Origin: Reichenbachiella ulvae | GTDB lineage: Bacteria; Bacteroidota; Bacteroidia; Cytophagales; Cyclobacteriaceae | NCBI RefSeq assembly: GCF_025833875.1 | Contig: NZ_JAOYOD010000001.1 | Coordinates: forward strand, 5,057,501-5,121,500 | Direction: 5' to 3' | Length of the DNA stretch: 64,000 bases | Part shown: in pieces, positions 53,023-63,125 of the stretch | How positions within the stretch are numbered: the first letter of the stretch is position 1 | Layout of the letters: the number at the start of each line of letters is the position of its first letter | Made by a program: the position numbers and the translations under genes | Notes under the pieces: generated by a model | The model's input: the letters and a program-made list of their open reading frames with translations, nothing else | Told to the model about the DNA's origin: nothing | Databases searched by the model: none

Positions 53023-53637
53023 TTAACCGAGTCGAATTATTTCCTTGCAGAATTGGTATTCTTCTTCTTGATTGGAGGCAATGATCACCAATGGGGCCTT
53101 TGGTAGGTTCTCTATTTGCTCGTGGTACCAGTCGTATCCTCTTCGATCCAGGTTAGAACATGGTTCGTCTAGTAGTATTAGAGACGCCTCTGTGTAGAAA
53201 CAAAGACCCAGCTTGAGACGTTGCTTCATGCCACTTGAGAAATTCTTGATGTGTTTGTTTTCATTTCCTTCCAGATACATCTTTTGGATCAGATCTTCAG
53301 ATGAAAGTTGGTTTCTGGATTTTTTGAATTTGAAATGAAAAGTGACCATTTCAAGAAGGGTAAAATCTTCTATTAGTTCCAGATAAGGACTGGCAAATGC
53401 AATGTGATGAAGGAGTTGGTCTGCTGCAATGGTATTCTCATCGAGCTTGTATGCTATTTCCCCTTTAGAAGGGAGAACCATGCCTCCTATGGTTTTGAGT
53501 AGGGTTGATTTGCCGCTACCGTTGTTGCCGGTGAGTGCAATTCTCTCACCGGAGCAAAAATGATAGTTGAGGTCTTTAAAGATCCATTCTTTGTTGGCGT
53601 ATCGCTTGCCGATATTTTGGAGGATGACGTCCATCAA
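53023..53637 (-). CDS. ABC transporter ATP-binding protein
   Basis: This 204-residue nucleotide-binding subunit is complete: Walker A GNNGSGKST (about 37-45), signature FSSGMKQRLKLGL (about 134-146), Walker B LILLDEPCSNLD, and a switch residue near ASNQEE. It is shorter than most (about 220-250). No permease gene adjoins it, so the transported substrate is unknown. FabZ lies directly upstream on the same strand, 15 bp away, and both may be cotranscribed. Confidence 0.88.
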   Translation of the reverse strand: MMDVILQNIGKRYANKEWIFKDLNYHFCSGERIALTGNNGSGKSTLLKTIGGMVLPSKGEIAYKLDENTIAADQLLHHIAFASPYLELIEDFTLLEMVTFHFKFKKSRNQLSSEDLIQKMYLEGNENKHIKNFSSGMKQRLKLGLCFYTEASLILLDEPCSNLDRRGYDWYHEQIENLPKAPLVIIASNQEEEYQFCKEIIRLG

Positions 53638-53652
53638 AGAATGGAGTCGCGA

Positions 53653-54141
53653 TTATTGATCTTTGCGAACGATGCTGGCAGTCATGCTTCCTTCAGAAGC
53701 CAATTTACCATTCACATGAGCCGTTCCTTTCATTTTGGCGATACCTCTTTTAATAGGCTGAAGCAACTCACATTTGATGTCCAATGTGTCTCCTGGAAGT
53801 ACCATCTTTCTGAATTTGAATCCTTCTACACCTAAGAAGTAGGTCCAGTAGTTTTCTGGATCTGGCACAGAGTTCAATACCAAAATACCACCGATTTGAG
53901 CCATCGCTTCGATCTGAAGTACACCGGGCATTACTGGGTTCTCAGGAAAGTGTCCCTGAAAGAAAGGTTCATTAAAGGTCACATTTTTGATTCCCGCCAC
54001 ATGAACGTCATCCAAGTGATAGATCTTGTCAATTAACAAAAAGGGATACCTGTGAGGTAATATCTTTGTGATACCATTGATGTCATATACTGGTGGTAAA
54101 CTTGGGTCGTATGCTGGTACGGTAGATGTTTCCTTCTCCAT
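53653..54141 (-). CDS. fabZ: 3-hydroxyacyl-ACP dehydratase FabZ
   Basis: This 162-residue hotdog-fold enzyme dehydrates 3-hydroxyacyl-ACP in fatty acid synthesis. The motif HRYPFLLIDKI (30-40), the catalytic His64 in FFQGHFPENPVMPGVL and Glu78 in LQIEAMAQIGG are present. Many Bacteroidota carry FabZ fused to LpxC; here it is a separate protein with a 19-residue extra N-terminus. The gene leads into the ABC ATPase gene. Confidence 0.95.
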   Translation of the reverse strand: MEKETSTVPAYDPSLPPVYDINGITKILPHRYPFLLIDKIYHLDDVHVAGIKNVTFNEPFFQGHFPENPVMPGVLQIEAMAQIGGILVLNSVPDPENYWTYFLGVEGFKFRKMVLPGDTLDIKCELLQPIKRGIAKMKGTAHVNGKLASEGSMTASIVRKDQ

Positions 54142-54244
54142 TCTCTGAATAAATTTTATACTTAGGTTGTAAGATTCTAAGTCGGCAAATTTAGCCTTTT
54201 TTGATAAAGCGCATGAATATGAGATTAAAAAATGACCAATTGGC

Positions 54245-55483
54245 CTAACTGAAATTATCAGAGGGAGCCCAACAGAAGTAGTGTTTCGTCACAATTTTAC
54301 TCATCGCCTTGATATTAGGTAGGTCAGTGGCGATCTCAATGTCTTCTAATTGTTCCTTTTTGTTCAGGATTTTGATCTTTTGATCACTATTGATGTATGC
54401 CGAGTTGCTGATTTTGCCAGAGGACAAAAAGAAACTCATTTCTTCGTCGCTCATGCCTGTTTTGTTTTGTGTTTCAGTCTTTACTTTGTGAATGAATTCA
54501 TCTTCTGGCTTTTCATTGTCCAGGATGATCTTGAAGATTTTTCTGTCCAGCAATTGCTTGCTAAGATGAGAAAGTGCAAAATCTTTATGATCTCTCCAAA
54601 ATTTCATCGATCCCCATATGTCACTATCATCTAATAGGGCAAACAGTTCCAATAGTTCAGGATCTTCATTGAAGTCATTTCTCACGATGTTTCTTTCGAG
54701 AAAAAACTGAAGTGCTGGCGTTGCTATGACTTTTTCTCCCTGCTGTGTCAGGTATTTGGCTCTGCGGATCAGTTGGATCAGCATCTCTTCTGCACTGACA
54801 GCTGTCTTGTGCAAGTATACCTGCCAGTACATCAGTCTTCGGGCACTTAGGAAATTCTCGATGCTATAGATACCCTTTTCTTCTACCACTATTTCATCGT
54901 TTCGCACGTTCACCATGTTGATGATGCGTTCGGAACCAATGCTGCCTTCCGATACACCAGTGAAGAAACTGTCACGTTTCAGATAGTCCAGTCTATCAAT
55001 GTCCAATTGACTGGAGACCAACTGGTGGAAGAACTTGCGCGGGTAGCGTCCAGAAAATATTTCTAACCCCAACTGCAATGCGCCGTTGAACTGTTGGTTG
55101 AGACGATCAAAAAACAACAAAGAAATCTCCTCGTGTTTGACTCCATCCATCAGATTAAACTCCAGGGTATGAGAAAAGGGACCATGCCCAATGTCATGCA
55201 GTAGGATGGCGATCAAACACCCTTCCATTTCTTTTTCCGAAATCTCCACGCCTTTGGTGCGAAGATTGTGGAGGGTCTGCTGCATCAGATACATCGAGCC
55301 GATGGCATGATGAAACCGTGTATGCAGCGCACCAGGGTATACCAAGTTGGTCAATCCCAGTTGTTTGATGCGTCGCAATCGCTGAAAGTAAGCGTGCTCA
55401 ATGATCTCAAAAATTAGGTCATTAGGAATGGTAATGAAACCGTAAACCGGATCGTTGATGATTTTGTTTTTATTGGTAGTCAA
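54245..55483 (-). CDS. HD-domain phosphohydrolase
   Basis: This 412-residue protein is of the HD superfamily, similar to dNTP triphosphohydrolases (SAMHD1-like, YdhJ group). Metal-binding residues are seen in TRFHHAIGSMYL (His) and LLHDIGHGPFSH (His-Asp, about 90-101), with QLDIDRLDYLKRD (Asp) further on. It probably removes triphosphate from dNTPs, although other nucleotide substrates are possible. It is divergent from porX, with 95 bp between them. Confidence 0.92.
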   Translation of the reverse strand: MTTNKNKIINDPVYGFITIPNDLIFEIIEHAYFQRLRRIKQLGLTNLVYPGALHTRFHHAIGSMYLMQQTLHNLRTKGVEISEKEMEGCLIAILLHDIGHGPFSHTLEFNLMDGVKHEEISLLFFDRLNQQFNGALQLGLEIFSGRYPRKFFHQLVSSQLDIDRLDYLKRDSFFTGVSEGSIGSERIINMVNVRNDEIVVEEKGIYSIENFLSARRLMYWQVYLHKTAVSAEEMLIQLIRRAKYLTQQGEKVIATPALQFFLERNIVRNDFNEDPELLELFALLDDSDIWGSMKFWRDHKDFALSHLSKQLLDRKIFKIILDNEKPEDEFIHKVKTETQNKTGMSDEEMSFFLSSGKISNSAYINSDQKIKILNKKEQLEDIEIATDLPNIKAMSKIVTKHYFCWAPSDNFS

Positions 55484-55578
55484 AATGCTCTGGGATTAAT
55501 AGGTAGAGTGACGCTATTTTTCTTATTTTGAATTTCTTAACTCTAGACTGAATAGTCGATCAAAAGTAAATAAATATT

Positions 55579-57135
55579 ATGCGTAATTATAAAATATTGT
55601 GGGCCGATGACGAAATCGATTTATTGAAACCGCATATTATTTTTCTTAACAACAAAGGCTATGAAGTAACTCCTGTCAATAGTGGTTCGGATGCGCTTGA
55701 CACTTTGTCAAATGATACATTTGATATTGTGTTTTTGGATGAAAACATGCCGGGGTTGACGGGGCTGGAAACCCTCTCTCAGATCAAGGAGAACTACCCG
55801 AGTATACCTGTGGTAATGATTACCAAAAGTGAGGAAGAGCACATCATGGAGGAGGCGATCGGAGCTAAAATCGCTGACTACTTGATCAAACCCCTCAACC
55901 CCAATCAGATTTTACTATCAGTAAAGAAAATCCTGGACAACAAGCGATTGGTTTCTGAACAGACCAATATGAGTTATCAGCAGGAGTTCAGGACCATTAG
56001 TATGGATATCAATGATCAGCTGGATTTTCAAGAGTGGATTGATATCTACAAAAAGATGGTCTACTGGGAGCTAAGGATCGATGAGACGGAGGAAAAAGAC
56101 ATGGCCGAAGTGCTGAATATGCAAAAGGATGAGGCCAATAGTGAGTTCAGTGAGTTTATTCTGGATAGCTATGAGTCATGGCTCAATGATCCAAATATCG
56201 AAAAACCACTTTTGTCTCACCGAGTTTTAAAAGAGCAGGTGTTTCCTTTAGTAGGGCAGGGTGAGCCGGTTTTCTTATTTATAATTGACAACCTACGCTA
56301 CGATCAATGGAACCTGATGGAACCAATGATTTCAGAATTTTACAATATAGAAAGCGAGGTTCCCTTTTACTCGATTTTACCGACTACAACCGCCTATGCC
56401 AGAAATGCCATCTTTAGCGGGATGTTGCCAGACGAAATGGCCGCTAAGCACAGTGACTTGTGGGTAGGTGAAGAGGAAGACGAAGGTAAAAACAATAATG
56501 AAAAGGAATTCCTGGAGCGAAATCTTAAGAGAAGTGGTCTCAATGTTTCGTTTTCATATAATAAGATCTTGCAAAAGAATCAGGGGCGTCAATTGGTGTC
56601 CAACTTTAACAACTTGATGAACAATGATCTGAATGCCATTGTTTACAACTTTGTAGATGTACTGTCTCATGCCCGTACAGATATGAAGATGATTCGTGAA
56701 TTGGCACCAGACGAATCAGCCTACCGATCCCTGACTATGTCCTGGTTTCAGCACTCTACTTTGCTGGAATTGCTAAGGATATTGTCTGACAAAAAGGTGA
56801 AAGTAGTGATCACTACAGATCATGGTACCATCCGTGTAAAAAAGCCACTAAAGATCGTGGGTGATCGAAACACCAATACTAATCTGAGATATAAAGTAGG
56901 AAAGAATCTGAATGTAAATACAAAAGAGGTATTCAATTGTAAAAACCCAGATGATCTACATCTGCCTCGTCCTAATGTATCGAGTTCTTATGTGTTTGCA
57001 AAGAAGAATGATTTTTTGGCCTACCCTAATAATTTTAATTACTATGTCAACTACTATAAGGATACTTTTCAGCATGGAGGGATATCCCTGGAGGAGATGA
57101 TTGTACCACTGATTCATTTAAGACCGAAGAATTGA
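55579..57135 (+). CDS. porX: PorX, response regulator with PglZ domain (T9SS control)
   Basis: This 518-residue regulator has a CheY-like receiver (residues 1-125) with ADDE (acidic pair near 10-12), the phosphoacceptor Asp54 in IVFLDENMPG and the Lys in LIKPLNP. The C-terminal PglZ/alkaline-phosphatase-like domain (about 155-515) carries IDNLRYDQW and ITTDHGT metal-site segments. In Porphyromonas and Flavobacterium, PorX controls the type IX secretion system with PorY and has phosphodiesterase activity. Its stop overlaps the tsaE start (TGATG). The PglZ domain is not a sign of BREX defence here. Confidence 0.95.
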   Translation: MRNYKILWADDEIDLLKPHIIFLNNKGYEVTPVNSGSDALDTLSNDTFDIVFLDENMPGLTGLETLSQIKENYPSIPVVMITKSEEEHIMEEAIGAKIADYLIKPLNPNQILLSVKKILDNKRLVSEQTNMSYQQEFRTISMDINDQLDFQEWIDIYKKMVYWELRIDETEEKDMAEVLNMQKDEANSEFSEFILDSYESWLNDPNIEKPLLSHRVLKEQVFPLVGQGEPVFLFIIDNLRYDQWNLMEPMISEFYNIESEVPFYSILPTTTAYARNAIFSGMLPDEMAAKHSDLWVGEEEDEGKNNNEKEFLERNLKRSGLNVSFSYNKILQKNQGRQLVSNFNNLMNNDLNAIVYNFVDVLSHARTDMKMIRELAPDESAYRSLTMSWFQHSTLLELLRILSDKKVKVVITTDHGTIRVKKPLKIVGDRNTNTNLRYKVGKNLNVNTKEVFNCKNPDDLHLPRPNVSSSYVFAKKNDFLAYPNNFNYYVNYYKDTFQHGGISLEEMIVPLIHLRPKN

Positions 57136-57557
57136 TGGAAATAGCTTTAAATAGTCTGGCAGAGCTGCCGTTGGTGGCTCAAAAGGTAATCGAATACGCT
57201 GGAGATAGAAGAGTGTGGTTGTTTGAAGGCCAGATGGGCGCAGGTAAAACGACCCTGATTAGAGAGATTTGTAGAGAGCTGGGAGTAATAGACGAAACGA
57301 GTAGTCCCACTTTTTCGCTCGTCAATGTTTACATAGATGACAAAGGTGAAGAGTATTATCACTTTGATTTTTACCGTCTCAAAGATGAAAATGAAGCATT
57401 TGATATTGGAGCAGATGAGTACTTTTACTCTGGCAAACATTGTTTTATCGAGTGGGGGGAGAAAATCCCTCGCTTGCTACCTGATCAAAACCTGAAAATA
57501 AATATTAAATTGGGTTCAGATAATAGCAGAACAATCAGCCTAAGCACAGATGACTGA
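57135..57557 (+). CDS. tsaE: TsaE, tRNA N6-threonylcarbamoyladenosine ATPase
   Basis: This 140-residue P-loop ATPase is started at ATG 57135 in the porX stop (TGATG). Walker A GQMGAGKTT and the segment SSPTFSLVNVY are diagnostic for TsaE. It works with TsaB, TsaD and TsaC to make t6A at position 37 of tRNAs that read ANN codons. It overlaps the next gene by 8 bp. Linkage to porX is common in this group. Confidence 0.95.
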   Translation: MEIALNSLAELPLVAQKVIEYAGDRRVWLFEGQMGAGKTTLIREICRELGVIDETSSPTFSLVNVYIDDKGEEYYHFDFYRLKDENEAFDIGADEYFYSGKHCFIEWGEKIPRLLPDQNLKINIKLGSDNSRTISLSTDD

Positions 57558-58779
57558 GCAAATGCACGAAAGTATGACTTCCCTGATAGAGGAATCTAAA
57601 CTCTATCCTCAAGAGAAACTAGCACAAATAAAAAAAGGTGCAAAGAAACTTAACATAGGTATACCCAAAGAAAACTCAACCTACGAAAATCGAGTCCCTC
57701 TTACACCCAAAGCTGTTGGAGCTCTGACTGCCAAGGGGCATAAGGTCATAGTGGAGCCAGGTACGGGAGAGGCTGCCAATTTTTCGGATGAGGAATATAC
57801 TGAGGCTGGAGCTAACCTGGCCACTGGAACTAAAGAGGTGTTCCAATCTGATATGATTGTAAAGGTGGAATTCCCCACTGTGAAGGAAATCAGCTGGATG
57901 CACAATCGACAGACCATCATCTCGACGATTCATGCAGAGGAAAAAGACATCAAAAGCCGACTTGAATTATTGAACGAAAAGAAGGCCATTGCGGTAGGTT
58001 ACGAATTCATAGAAGATAAAGCTGGTGGATTGCCGATCGTTCGTGCGATGAGCGAAATAGCAGGTGTTTCTGTGATATCTATTGCCGCTGAGTATATGTC
58101 TACGGACAACAAAGGAGCTGGAATTATTTTAGGAGGGATTACAGGAGTGCCGCCCACCAATGTGGTGATTATTGGTGCGGGCACAGTGACTGAATATGCC
58201 GCTAGAACAGCTATTGCGCTTGGTGCCTCGGTTAAGATATTTGATAGGCATCTGTACAAACTGCATCGTTTGAAGCATATTTTGTCTGCTTCTGTGTTTA
58301 CTTCTACCATCGATCAGGTGGCGCTCAGAAAAGCACTGACAGAAGCGGATGTAGTGATCGGTGCGGTTCGTAATGAGAAGGGACATTTAGATAAGATCAT
58401 CTCAGAAGAGATGGTCAAAGGAATGAAAAAAGGTTCGGTCATCGTAGATGTAAGTATCGACGAAGGAGGATGTGTGGAGACCTCCAGGCCAACTAATCTA
58501 AATAAGCCCACCTTCACTAAGCATGGGGTGATTCACTACTGCGTGCCTAATATTGCCTCAAAATACCCTAGAACGTCAACAAAGGCGTTGAGTAATATAT
58601 TTACTCCCATCCTTCTGGGGATGTCCAATCACGGAGGAGTTGACGAGATGATTTTCGAAAACAAGTGGTTCATGAAAGGGGTTTATGCCTATAAAGGTTT
58701 TATTACCAATTATCACTTATCCAAAAAATTTGGGCTCAGGTTCAAGGATTTGAATCTTTTGATGGCGGCAAGGTTTTAA
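57550..58779 (+). CDS. ald: Alanine dehydrogenase
   Basis: This 409-residue NAD-dependent enzyme interconverts alanine and pyruvate plus ammonia. It has the N-terminal GIPKENSTYENRVPLTPKAV motif (about 36-55) and VIIGAGTVTEYAARTAIALGASVKIFDR, the NAD-binding Rossmann motif (about 200-225). The central GSVIVDVSIDEGGCVETSRPT and HYCVPNIASKYPRTST are typical of alanine dehydrogenase/transhydrogenase alpha. A 30-residue N-terminal extension is usual for Bacteroidota forms. It overlaps tsaE by 8 bp, so the porX-tsaE-ald group is one transcript. Confidence 0.94.
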   Translation: MTEQMHESMTSLIEESKLYPQEKLAQIKKGAKKLNIGIPKENSTYENRVPLTPKAVGALTAKGHKVIVEPGTGEAANFSDEEYTEAGANLATGTKEVFQSDMIVKVEFPTVKEISWMHNRQTIISTIHAEEKDIKSRLELLNEKKAIAVGYEFIEDKAGGLPIVRAMSEIAGVSVISIAAEYMSTDNKGAGIILGGITGVPPTNVVIIGAGTVTEYAARTAIALGASVKIFDRHLYKLHRLKHILSASVFTSTIDQVALRKALTEADVVIGAVRNEKGHLDKIISEEMVKGMKKGSVIVDVSIDEGGCVETSRPTNLNKPTFTKHGVIHYCVPNIASKYPRTSTKALSNIFTPILLGMSNHGGVDEMIFENKWFMKGVYAYKGFITNYHLSKKFGLRFKDLNLLMAARF

Positions 58780-58783
58780 GTTT

Positions 58784-59275
58784 ATGCCGGACTTTAGGTC
58801 TAAAAATTTTAGTGTAATTCAATCCGGTTTTCACATTTATAGCGGACCAAAAGGGACAAGGGTCATTCCGTTTTCAGAAGTGAATATGGTTTCGATAACC
58901 AAAAGGAGCTTAGTAAAGAATTCTGTTCCGGCATTATTGATGTCATTACCATTTTTAATAGTTCCTTTTCTTCTAAATGTTAGGCTTTTTGAAGAAGGAG
59001 GTCTGCAGATTCTTGACAATATGATGAGAGGGAGAGGAGGCGCTTTTGTGCTCGGGATGAGTCTTTTATCAATAGCTTTTGGAGGGTGGGTAATTAGCCA
59101 AATTGTTATACAAAGGTTGGTATTAAGTATTCAGGTAAATGACGGTTCTGAATTTAGACTGAAGTTAGGACGTAAAAAAATGATAGCTTCTATAATTCGT
59201 GAAATCGCAAAGAAGATAGGACCTGATAAATTCAAAGTCGAAGAGTCGGTTTTGATAAGGTTAGATATGATATAG
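58784..59275 (+). CDS. Membrane protein of unknown function (163 aa)
   Basis: This 163-residue protein has two transmembrane helices (about 47-65 and 88-110) between short polar ends. The N-terminal part resembles a small PH-like strand set (FHIYSGPKGTRVIPFSEVNMVSI), and the C-terminus is basic and amphipathic. No known family is recognised. It begins 4 bp after ald and is followed by a terminator, so it closes the porX operon. Confidence 0.72.
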   Translation: MPDFRSKNFSVIQSGFHIYSGPKGTRVIPFSEVNMVSITKRSLVKNSVPALLMSLPFLIVPFLLNVRLFEEGGLQILDNMMRGRGGAFVLGMSLLSIAFGGWVISQIVIQRLVLSIQVNDGSEFRLKLGRKKMIASIIREIAKKIGPDKFKVEESVLIRLDMI

Positions 59276-59288
59276 GAGTAATTTAAAA

Positions 59289-59322
59289 AAAGCCATTTCG
59301 ATCATTCGAAATGGCTTTTTTT
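59289..59322. terminator. Terminator between the porX operon and valS
   Basis: The stem AAAGCCATTTCG / CGAAATGGCTTT with T on both sides serves the plus-strand operon and probably also valS. Confidence 0.88.
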
Positions 59323-59338
59323 GAGTGGAATATTGAAA

Positions 59339-61957
59339 TCAAAGCTTTGCTTCTAATATCGCGATTTTTGCTTCAGTATCCTCTTTCTTCTTTTTCTCCA
59401 TGGCTATGACTTTCTCAGGAGCGTTGTTAACGAATTTTTCATTGCTCAGTTTTTTGTCAATGCCTATGAGGAAGCCCTTGAGTCGTTTGATCTCAGCTTC
59501 TACTTCCTCCTTTTGGTCATCTGCACTCGCATGCTCTCCTAGCAATACGAAATACTCGTCTCGATCGATTATGAATCCTTCGGAGTTGTCTACTTTGTCT
59601 TTGGTCTCAGAGATAGTAGATACATTTCCTAGCTTCTCGATTACAGGAAAGAACTTCTCAAGAGCACTGTAGTCTACCGCTTTAATTTTCAACTCTAGCG
59701 CTTCCTTAGGTGAGATGCCGTAGCTGTTTCTAGCGTTTCTTACATTAGATACTGCTTCGAAACTATCTGTAGTCGCCTTGATCATAGCCTCATCAAAAGC
59801 GTTGGCTGTTGGCCATTCTGCCACTATCAGGTAATCATTCTCCTCTCTTTCTTTCAGGTTTTGCCAGATTTCTTCCGACAAGAATGGCATGAAAGGATGA
59901 ATGATTCTCATTAGTTTTTCGATGTAAGCAATGGCCTGGTCATAAGTTTTTTGATCTACTGGCTCACCGTAGGCAGGCTTGATCATTTCTAGATACCACG
60001 AACAGAAGTCATCCCAAACCAACTTGTAAGTGCTCATCAGGGCTTCTGACAATCTGAATTTACCGAAGAGATCATCTAACTCAACCAATACCTGATCGAT
60101 TCGGTTGCCAAACCATTCGTTGGCTATGGCAGCAGATGCTTCTTGTGGTTGATCTTTGATCTCCCATGATTTGATCAGACGGAAGGCATTCCAGATTTTA
60201 TTAGAGAAGTTTCTACCTTGTTCGCACAGCTTCTCATCAAAAAGCAGGTCGTTTCCAGCAGCGGAACTCAAAAGCATTCCTACCCGAACGCCATCAGCCC
60301 CATATTGATCCAATAGACCCAAGGCATCTGGTGAGTTGCCCAATGATTTAGACATTTTGCGTCTCTTAAGGTCACGAACCATACCGGTGAAATACACCTT
60401 TTCGAATGGCTTGTCATCCCCAAATTCATATCCCGAAATAATCATTCTGGCCACCCAGAAGAAGATGATGTCCCATCCTGTGACTAATACCTGTGTAGGG
60501 TAGTAGTAATTGAATTCTTCATTGTTCGGATTTTCAAAACCATCGAATACTGATATAGGAAGTAGTGCCGAACTGAACCAGGTGTCTACTACATCTTCGT
60601 CCTGTTTTAGATCATCCAAAGTGAGCGAAGTATTGCCGCTGTCTTTGATGGCCATCTCCAGAGCTTCTTCTTTGGTCTTGCCAACTGCCACGCCATCTTC
60701 ACCATAGTAGTAAGCAGGGATTTGTTGCCCCCACCATAGTTGACGAGAAATAGGCCAATCCTTGATGTTTTCTAACCAGTGCTTGTAAGTGTTTTTGAAT
60801 TTGTCCGGGAAGAATTGAATGTTGTCATTCAATACATTGTCCAGGGCTGGTCCCACCAGCTTCTGCATATCCACAAACCATTGAAGCGAAAGTTTAGGCT
60901 CAATTACAGTGTCGGGGTTTCTTTCCGAGAACCCAACTTTGTGACGCATGCTTTCGGTCTTGGCCATGTAGCCATTGTCCTTTAGCCAGATAGACATGTT
61001 TTTTCTGGCTTCCTCTCTGCTCTGTCCTACGAAAAATCCAGCCTGATCTGCTATGGTTCCATCATCATTTAGGATGTCGATGGTTTCCAAATTATGTTTT
61101 TGACCCAGGTCATAGTCATTGGTATCATGAGCAGGAGTTACTTTCAAGCAACCGGTACCAAATTCGATGTCTACATATTCGTCCTCAATGATCGGAATAC
61201 TACGATTGACCAAAGGAACGATCGCACGTTTTCCTCTCAGATGGGCATATCGCTCATCTTCCGGGTTGATACAGATAGCCGTATCGCCTAATATAGTTTC
61301 AGGACGAGTGGTAGCAATGGTTACCTTTTTATCACTGCCCTCGATCGCATACTCTACATAGTAGAGCGCCGCGTCTACATCTTTATATATTACCTCTTCG
61401 TTCGAAATGGTAGTTTGGGCTTTGGGGTCCCAGTTTACCATTTTGTAGTCGCGGTATACATAGCCTTTTTTGAAGTAGCTGATGAATACATCTACGACTG
61501 CCTTAGAGTTCTTCTCATCCATTGTGAAGAAGGTGCGATCCCAATCGCATGAGGCTCCCAATCTTTGCAGTTGGTTGAGGATGATGCCTCCATATTTTTC
61601 TTTCCATTCAAAGGCATGCTCCAGAAATTCCTCTCTGGTGAGATCTGCTTTTGTGATGCCTTTTTCTCTCAAAAGGTTCACTACTTTGGCTTCAGTGGCG
61701 ATAGATGCGTGATCTGTACCCGGTACCCAGCAGGCCTCTTTTCCTTCCATTCTGGCCTTTCGTATCAGTACATCCTGAATGGTGTTGTTGAGCATGTGTC
61801 CCATGTGCAAGACACCTGTGACGTTAGGAGGGGGGATGAGAATGGTGTATGGTTCCTTGTCTGGATTAGGTTTAGAACTAAAAAAGCCCTTTTCCAGCCA
61901 TTCTTGGTATCTTTTTCCTTCTACCTCCGAAGGGTCATACTTTGCAGATATTGACAT
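59339..61957 (-). CDS. valS: Valyl-tRNA synthetase
   Basis: This 872-residue class Ia synthetase charges tRNA-Val. The HIGH-type motif is PPPNVTGVLHMGHM (about 42-55), and the KMSKS loop is KRRKMSKSLGNS (about 527-538). The editing domain (CP1, about 195-330) contains ATTRPETILGDTAI. The C-terminal coiled-coil arm (about 805-872) is typical of ValS. The length is slightly shorter than in E. coli (951), as is usual in Bacteroidota. The gene is monocistronic. Confidence 0.97.
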   Translation of the reverse strand: MSISAKYDPSEVEGKRYQEWLEKGFFSSKPNPDKEPYTILIPPPNVTGVLHMGHMLNNTIQDVLIRKARMEGKEACWVPGTDHASIATEAKVVNLLREKGITKADLTREEFLEHAFEWKEKYGGIILNQLQRLGASCDWDRTFFTMDEKNSKAVVDVFISYFKKGYVYRDYKMVNWDPKAQTTISNEEVIYKDVDAALYYVEYAIEGSDKKVTIATTRPETILGDTAICINPEDERYAHLRGKRAIVPLVNRSIPIIEDEYVDIEFGTGCLKVTPAHDTNDYDLGQKHNLETIDILNDDGTIADQAGFFVGQSREEARKNMSIWLKDNGYMAKTESMRHKVGFSERNPDTVIEPKLSLQWFVDMQKLVGPALDNVLNDNIQFFPDKFKNTYKHWLENIKDWPISRQLWWGQQIPAYYYGEDGVAVGKTKEEALEMAIKDSGNTSLTLDDLKQDEDVVDTWFSSALLPISVFDGFENPNNEEFNYYYPTQVLVTGWDIIFFWVARMIISGYEFGDDKPFEKVYFTGMVRDLKRRKMSKSLGNSPDALGLLDQYGADGVRVGMLLSSAAGNDLLFDEKLCEQGRNFSNKIWNAFRLIKSWEIKDQPQEASAAIANEWFGNRIDQVLVELDDLFGKFRLSEALMSTYKLVWDDFCSWYLEMIKPAYGEPVDQKTYDQAIAYIEKLMRIIHPFMPFLSEEIWQNLKEREENDYLIVAEWPTANAFDEAMIKATTDSFEAVSNVRNARNSYGISPKEALELKIKAVDYSALEKFFPVIEKLGNVSTISETKDKVDNSEGFIIDRDEYFVLLGEHASADDQKEEVEAEIKRLKGFLIGIDKKLSNEKFVNNAPEKVIAMEKKKKEDTEAKIAILEAKL

Positions 61958-62054
61958 GCCTTTTTTGATTTAAAAAATTGAATCGCAAAATTATAAAAAT
62001 TCGCTTCTCCCGATGAGCATCGTCAAGGAATATTATTGGTAGGCCTCAAATGAA

Positions 62055-62088
62055 AAGAGCAAGGCGGAAGGCCTTGCTCTTAGAATGG
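62055..62088 (-). terminator. recA terminator
   Basis: The stem AGAGCAAGGC / GCCTTGCTCT with a 5-nt loop is followed by TTTTC on the minus strand, just after recA. Confidence 0.82.
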
Positions 62089-62105
62089 TGGTGGTTGTTG
62101 AGACT

Positions 62106-63125
62106 TTAGGCCTCAGCGACTTCTTCTGTCTTTCCACTTATTTTGTTTTTGATGGCGATTTCTAATTCTTCCATCAATTCTGGATTGTCTAGCAGTAGAT
62201 TTTTTACCGCATCTCTACCTTGACCCAGTTTGTTTCCTTTGTAAGAGAACCACGAACCGGCCTTGTTGACAATGTTCATCTCTACTCCAATATCTATGAT
62301 TTCGCCCACTTTGGAGATACCTTCTCCATACATGATGTCGAATTCTACGACTTTGAATGGAGGAGCAACCTTGTTCTTTACCACTTTCACTCTGGCGCGG
62401 TTACCTAATATGTTGTCGGCACTTTCCTTGATCTGTCCGATTCTTCTGATGTCTAGTCGAACAGAAGCGTAAAATTTAAGAGCGTTACCCCCTGTAGTGG
62501 TTTCTGGATTTCCGAACATCACACCAATTTTTTCACGCAGCTGGTTAATGAATATACATGAACAACCTGTCTTGTGGATAGCTCCGGTTAGTTTTCTTAA
62601 GGCCTGAGACATCAGTCGGGCTTGTAGACCCATTTTACTTTCTCCCATTTCGCCTTCTAGTTCTGCCTTGGGTACCAGGGCAGCTACAGAGTCAATCACT
62701 ATGATGTCTATGGCACCTGATCTGATTAGGTGCTCAGCGATCTCTAGTGCTTGCTCACCGTTGTCTGGTTGGGAGATCAATAGGTTCTCAGTGTCAATCC
62801 CAAGTTTCTCGGCATAGGATTTATCAAAAGCATGTTCTGCATCGATAAAAGCAGCCATGCCCCCTTGTTTTTGAGCTTCTGCAATACAGTGCATGCTCAA
62901 GGTCGTTTTACCCGAAGATTCTGGTCCGTATATTTCAACTATACGACCTTTCGGAATGCCGCCGATCCCCAATGCAATATCAAGGCTAACTGATCCTGTG
63001 GGGATGGCGGGGATATCAACCACGCTTTCATCAGAAAGCTTCATGATCGTGCCTTTCCCGTAGGTCTTTTCTAATTTATCTAGGGTGAGTTGAAGTGCTT
63101 TTTGTTTTTCAGCGTTTTCGCTCAT
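62106..63125 (-). CDS. recA: Recombinase RecA
   Basis: This 339-residue protein forms filaments on single-stranded DNA, drives homologous recombination and induces LexA cleavage. Walker [10 protein letters not shown] (about 68-76), the MAF-like [14 protein letters not shown], Walker [16 protein letters not shown], and the L2 region with [22 protein letters not shown] are clear. The length and the acidic C-terminus (GKTEEVAEA) are normal. No clear SOS box could be identified in the 327 bp upstream. Confidence 0.98.
   Translation of the reverse strand: MSENAEKQKALQLTLDKLEKTYGKGTIMKLSDESVVDIPAIPTGSVSLDIALGIGGIPKGRIVEIYGPESSGKTTLSMHCIAEAQKQGGMAAFIDAEHAFDKSYAEKLGIDTENLLISQPDNGEQALEIAEHLIRSGAIDIIVIDSVAALVPKAELEGEMGESKMGLQARLMSQALRKLTGAIHKTGCSCIFINQLREKIGVMFGNPETTTGGNALKFYASVRLDIRRIGQIKESADNILGNRARVKVVKNKVAPPFKVVEFDIMYGEGISKVGEIIDIGVEMNIVNKAGSWFSYKGNKLGQGRDAVKNLLLDNPELMEELEIAIKNKISGKTEEVAEA

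Noticed and set aside
55579-57135. PglZ domain as a sign of BREX defence
   Set aside because: It is fused to a receiver domain as in PorX, is next to tsaE, and none of the other BREX genes are present.
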